Shown here: positions 54,839 through 55,261 of the stretch, piece by piece
Position numbering within the stretch: the stretch's first letter is position 1
Layout: the number at the start of each line of letters is the position of its first letter
Notes under the pieces: generated by a model
What the model saw: only the letters and a program-made list of their open reading frames with translations
Database searches by the model: none
What the model was told of the DNA's origin: nothing
Translations under genes and position numbers: made by a program
Source of the DNA: Stentor coeruleus
Taxonomy: Eukaryota > Ciliophora > Heterotrichea > Heterotrichida > Stentoridae
Reading direction: 5' to 3'
Assembly (NCBI GenBank): GCA_001970955.1
Contig: MPUH01000425.1
Location: 1-55,261 of the forward strand
Length of the DNA stretch: 55,261 bases

Positions 54839-55261
54839 ATAAGATTTTAATAGAGATGGGGTTGTGTAATGTTTATATGTTTGATATTTTAATGTAAAAG
54901 ATTATTTATTAGTTAGTTGGATTATAGGAAATCTATCAAAGATTTTTTTAGGTTTGTCGGTTGAAAAAGATTATTTTGATTGGAATTTTACTTTGAAGGG
55001 ATTTATAGATAGTATGTATAGTGAAGGGTTTTATGATGGAAGGTTTATTTTATCTTTGAATTATCCCCTTAAGCCCCCAAATCTTTAATGCTTAATTAGA
55101 GTGGGAGATTTGTGTGAGTATGATTAAAAATTATGATTATCACTATATACTACAACACTCTTCACTCTCTTAACAATTCCCACATTTTAAAATATTTCTC
55201 AAATTTTCTCATTTTCCATACACACTAAATCTATTATCCAAAACACCTTCTAACCAAAAAA
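54839..55261. other. Right-end non-coding region
   Basis: The first ~230 bp after the surface protein are G-rich on the + strand. The final ~120 bp are C- and A-rich, which in this window usually precedes a + gene. A gene probably starts just beyond the window. No other feature is seen. Confidence 0.45.

Overview
This window looks like macronuclear DNA of a heterotrich ciliate, most likely Stentor or a close relative. Four signs point there. The DNA is strongly AT-rich with dense, mostly uninterrupted genes. TAA, TAG and TGA all act as ordinary stops, which argues against the reassigned codes of Paramecium, Tetrahymena and Blepharisma. Five tiny introns of exactly 15 nt can be read, all with GT...AG ends and a TA at positions 9-10. 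Many products are ciliary or coiled-coil proteins. The species call is inference.

Layout, left to right: a TPR-repeat protein and a CFAP119/CCDC189-like ciliary protein (+); SUMO (-); a 2.8 kb region with one tRNA-Gly(GCC) gene (-); mitochondrial ADP/ATP carrier, an IQ-motif protein and a giant USP-type deubiquitinase (+); an outer-dynein-arm docking-like coiled coil and a membrane-anchored P-loop ATPase (-); a small C2H2-like protein, tyrosyl-DNA phosphodiesterase 1 and two coiled-coil proteins (+); another coiled coil and a type IIC (Na+/K+-ATPase-like) P-type ATPase (-); a previously hidden three-exon gene of unknown function and a Frag1/DRAM-like membrane protein (+); an XMAP215/ch-TOG microtubule polymerase (-); a DHHC palmitoyltransferase with two 15-nt introns (+); a protein with repeated C-x-F-x-P motifs and one 15-nt intron, then a WD40-ankyrin-ion channel-zinc finger fusion (-); and a 1939-residue repetitive, probably GPI-anchored surface protein (+).

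The sequence carries eight single-N positions (914, 4567, 14355, 21169, 29947, 35609, 40749, 42818). Each is flanked by a direct repeat of about 50 to 318 bp. These are best read as scaffold joins where overlapping contig ends were not merged. Five fall inside genes and split them artificially: TPR, USP, P-loop ATPase, P-type ATPase and TOG. In every case removing one copy restores a single frame, so each is annotated here as one gene. The P-type ATPase also carries an independent one-base frameshift in an A run.

Functionally the window is a mixture rather than one pathway. Cilium and microtubule biology recurs (TOG protein, docking-like coiled coil, CFAP119-like, IQ and coiled-coil proteins), as do membrane excitability and transport (P-type ATPase, TRP-like channel, DHHC enzyme, Frag1-like). 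The most unusual items are the channel fusion, the ion-site substitutions in the P-type ATPase, the hidden intron-bearing gene and the repetitive surface protein that shares a 113-bp divergent promoter with the channel.
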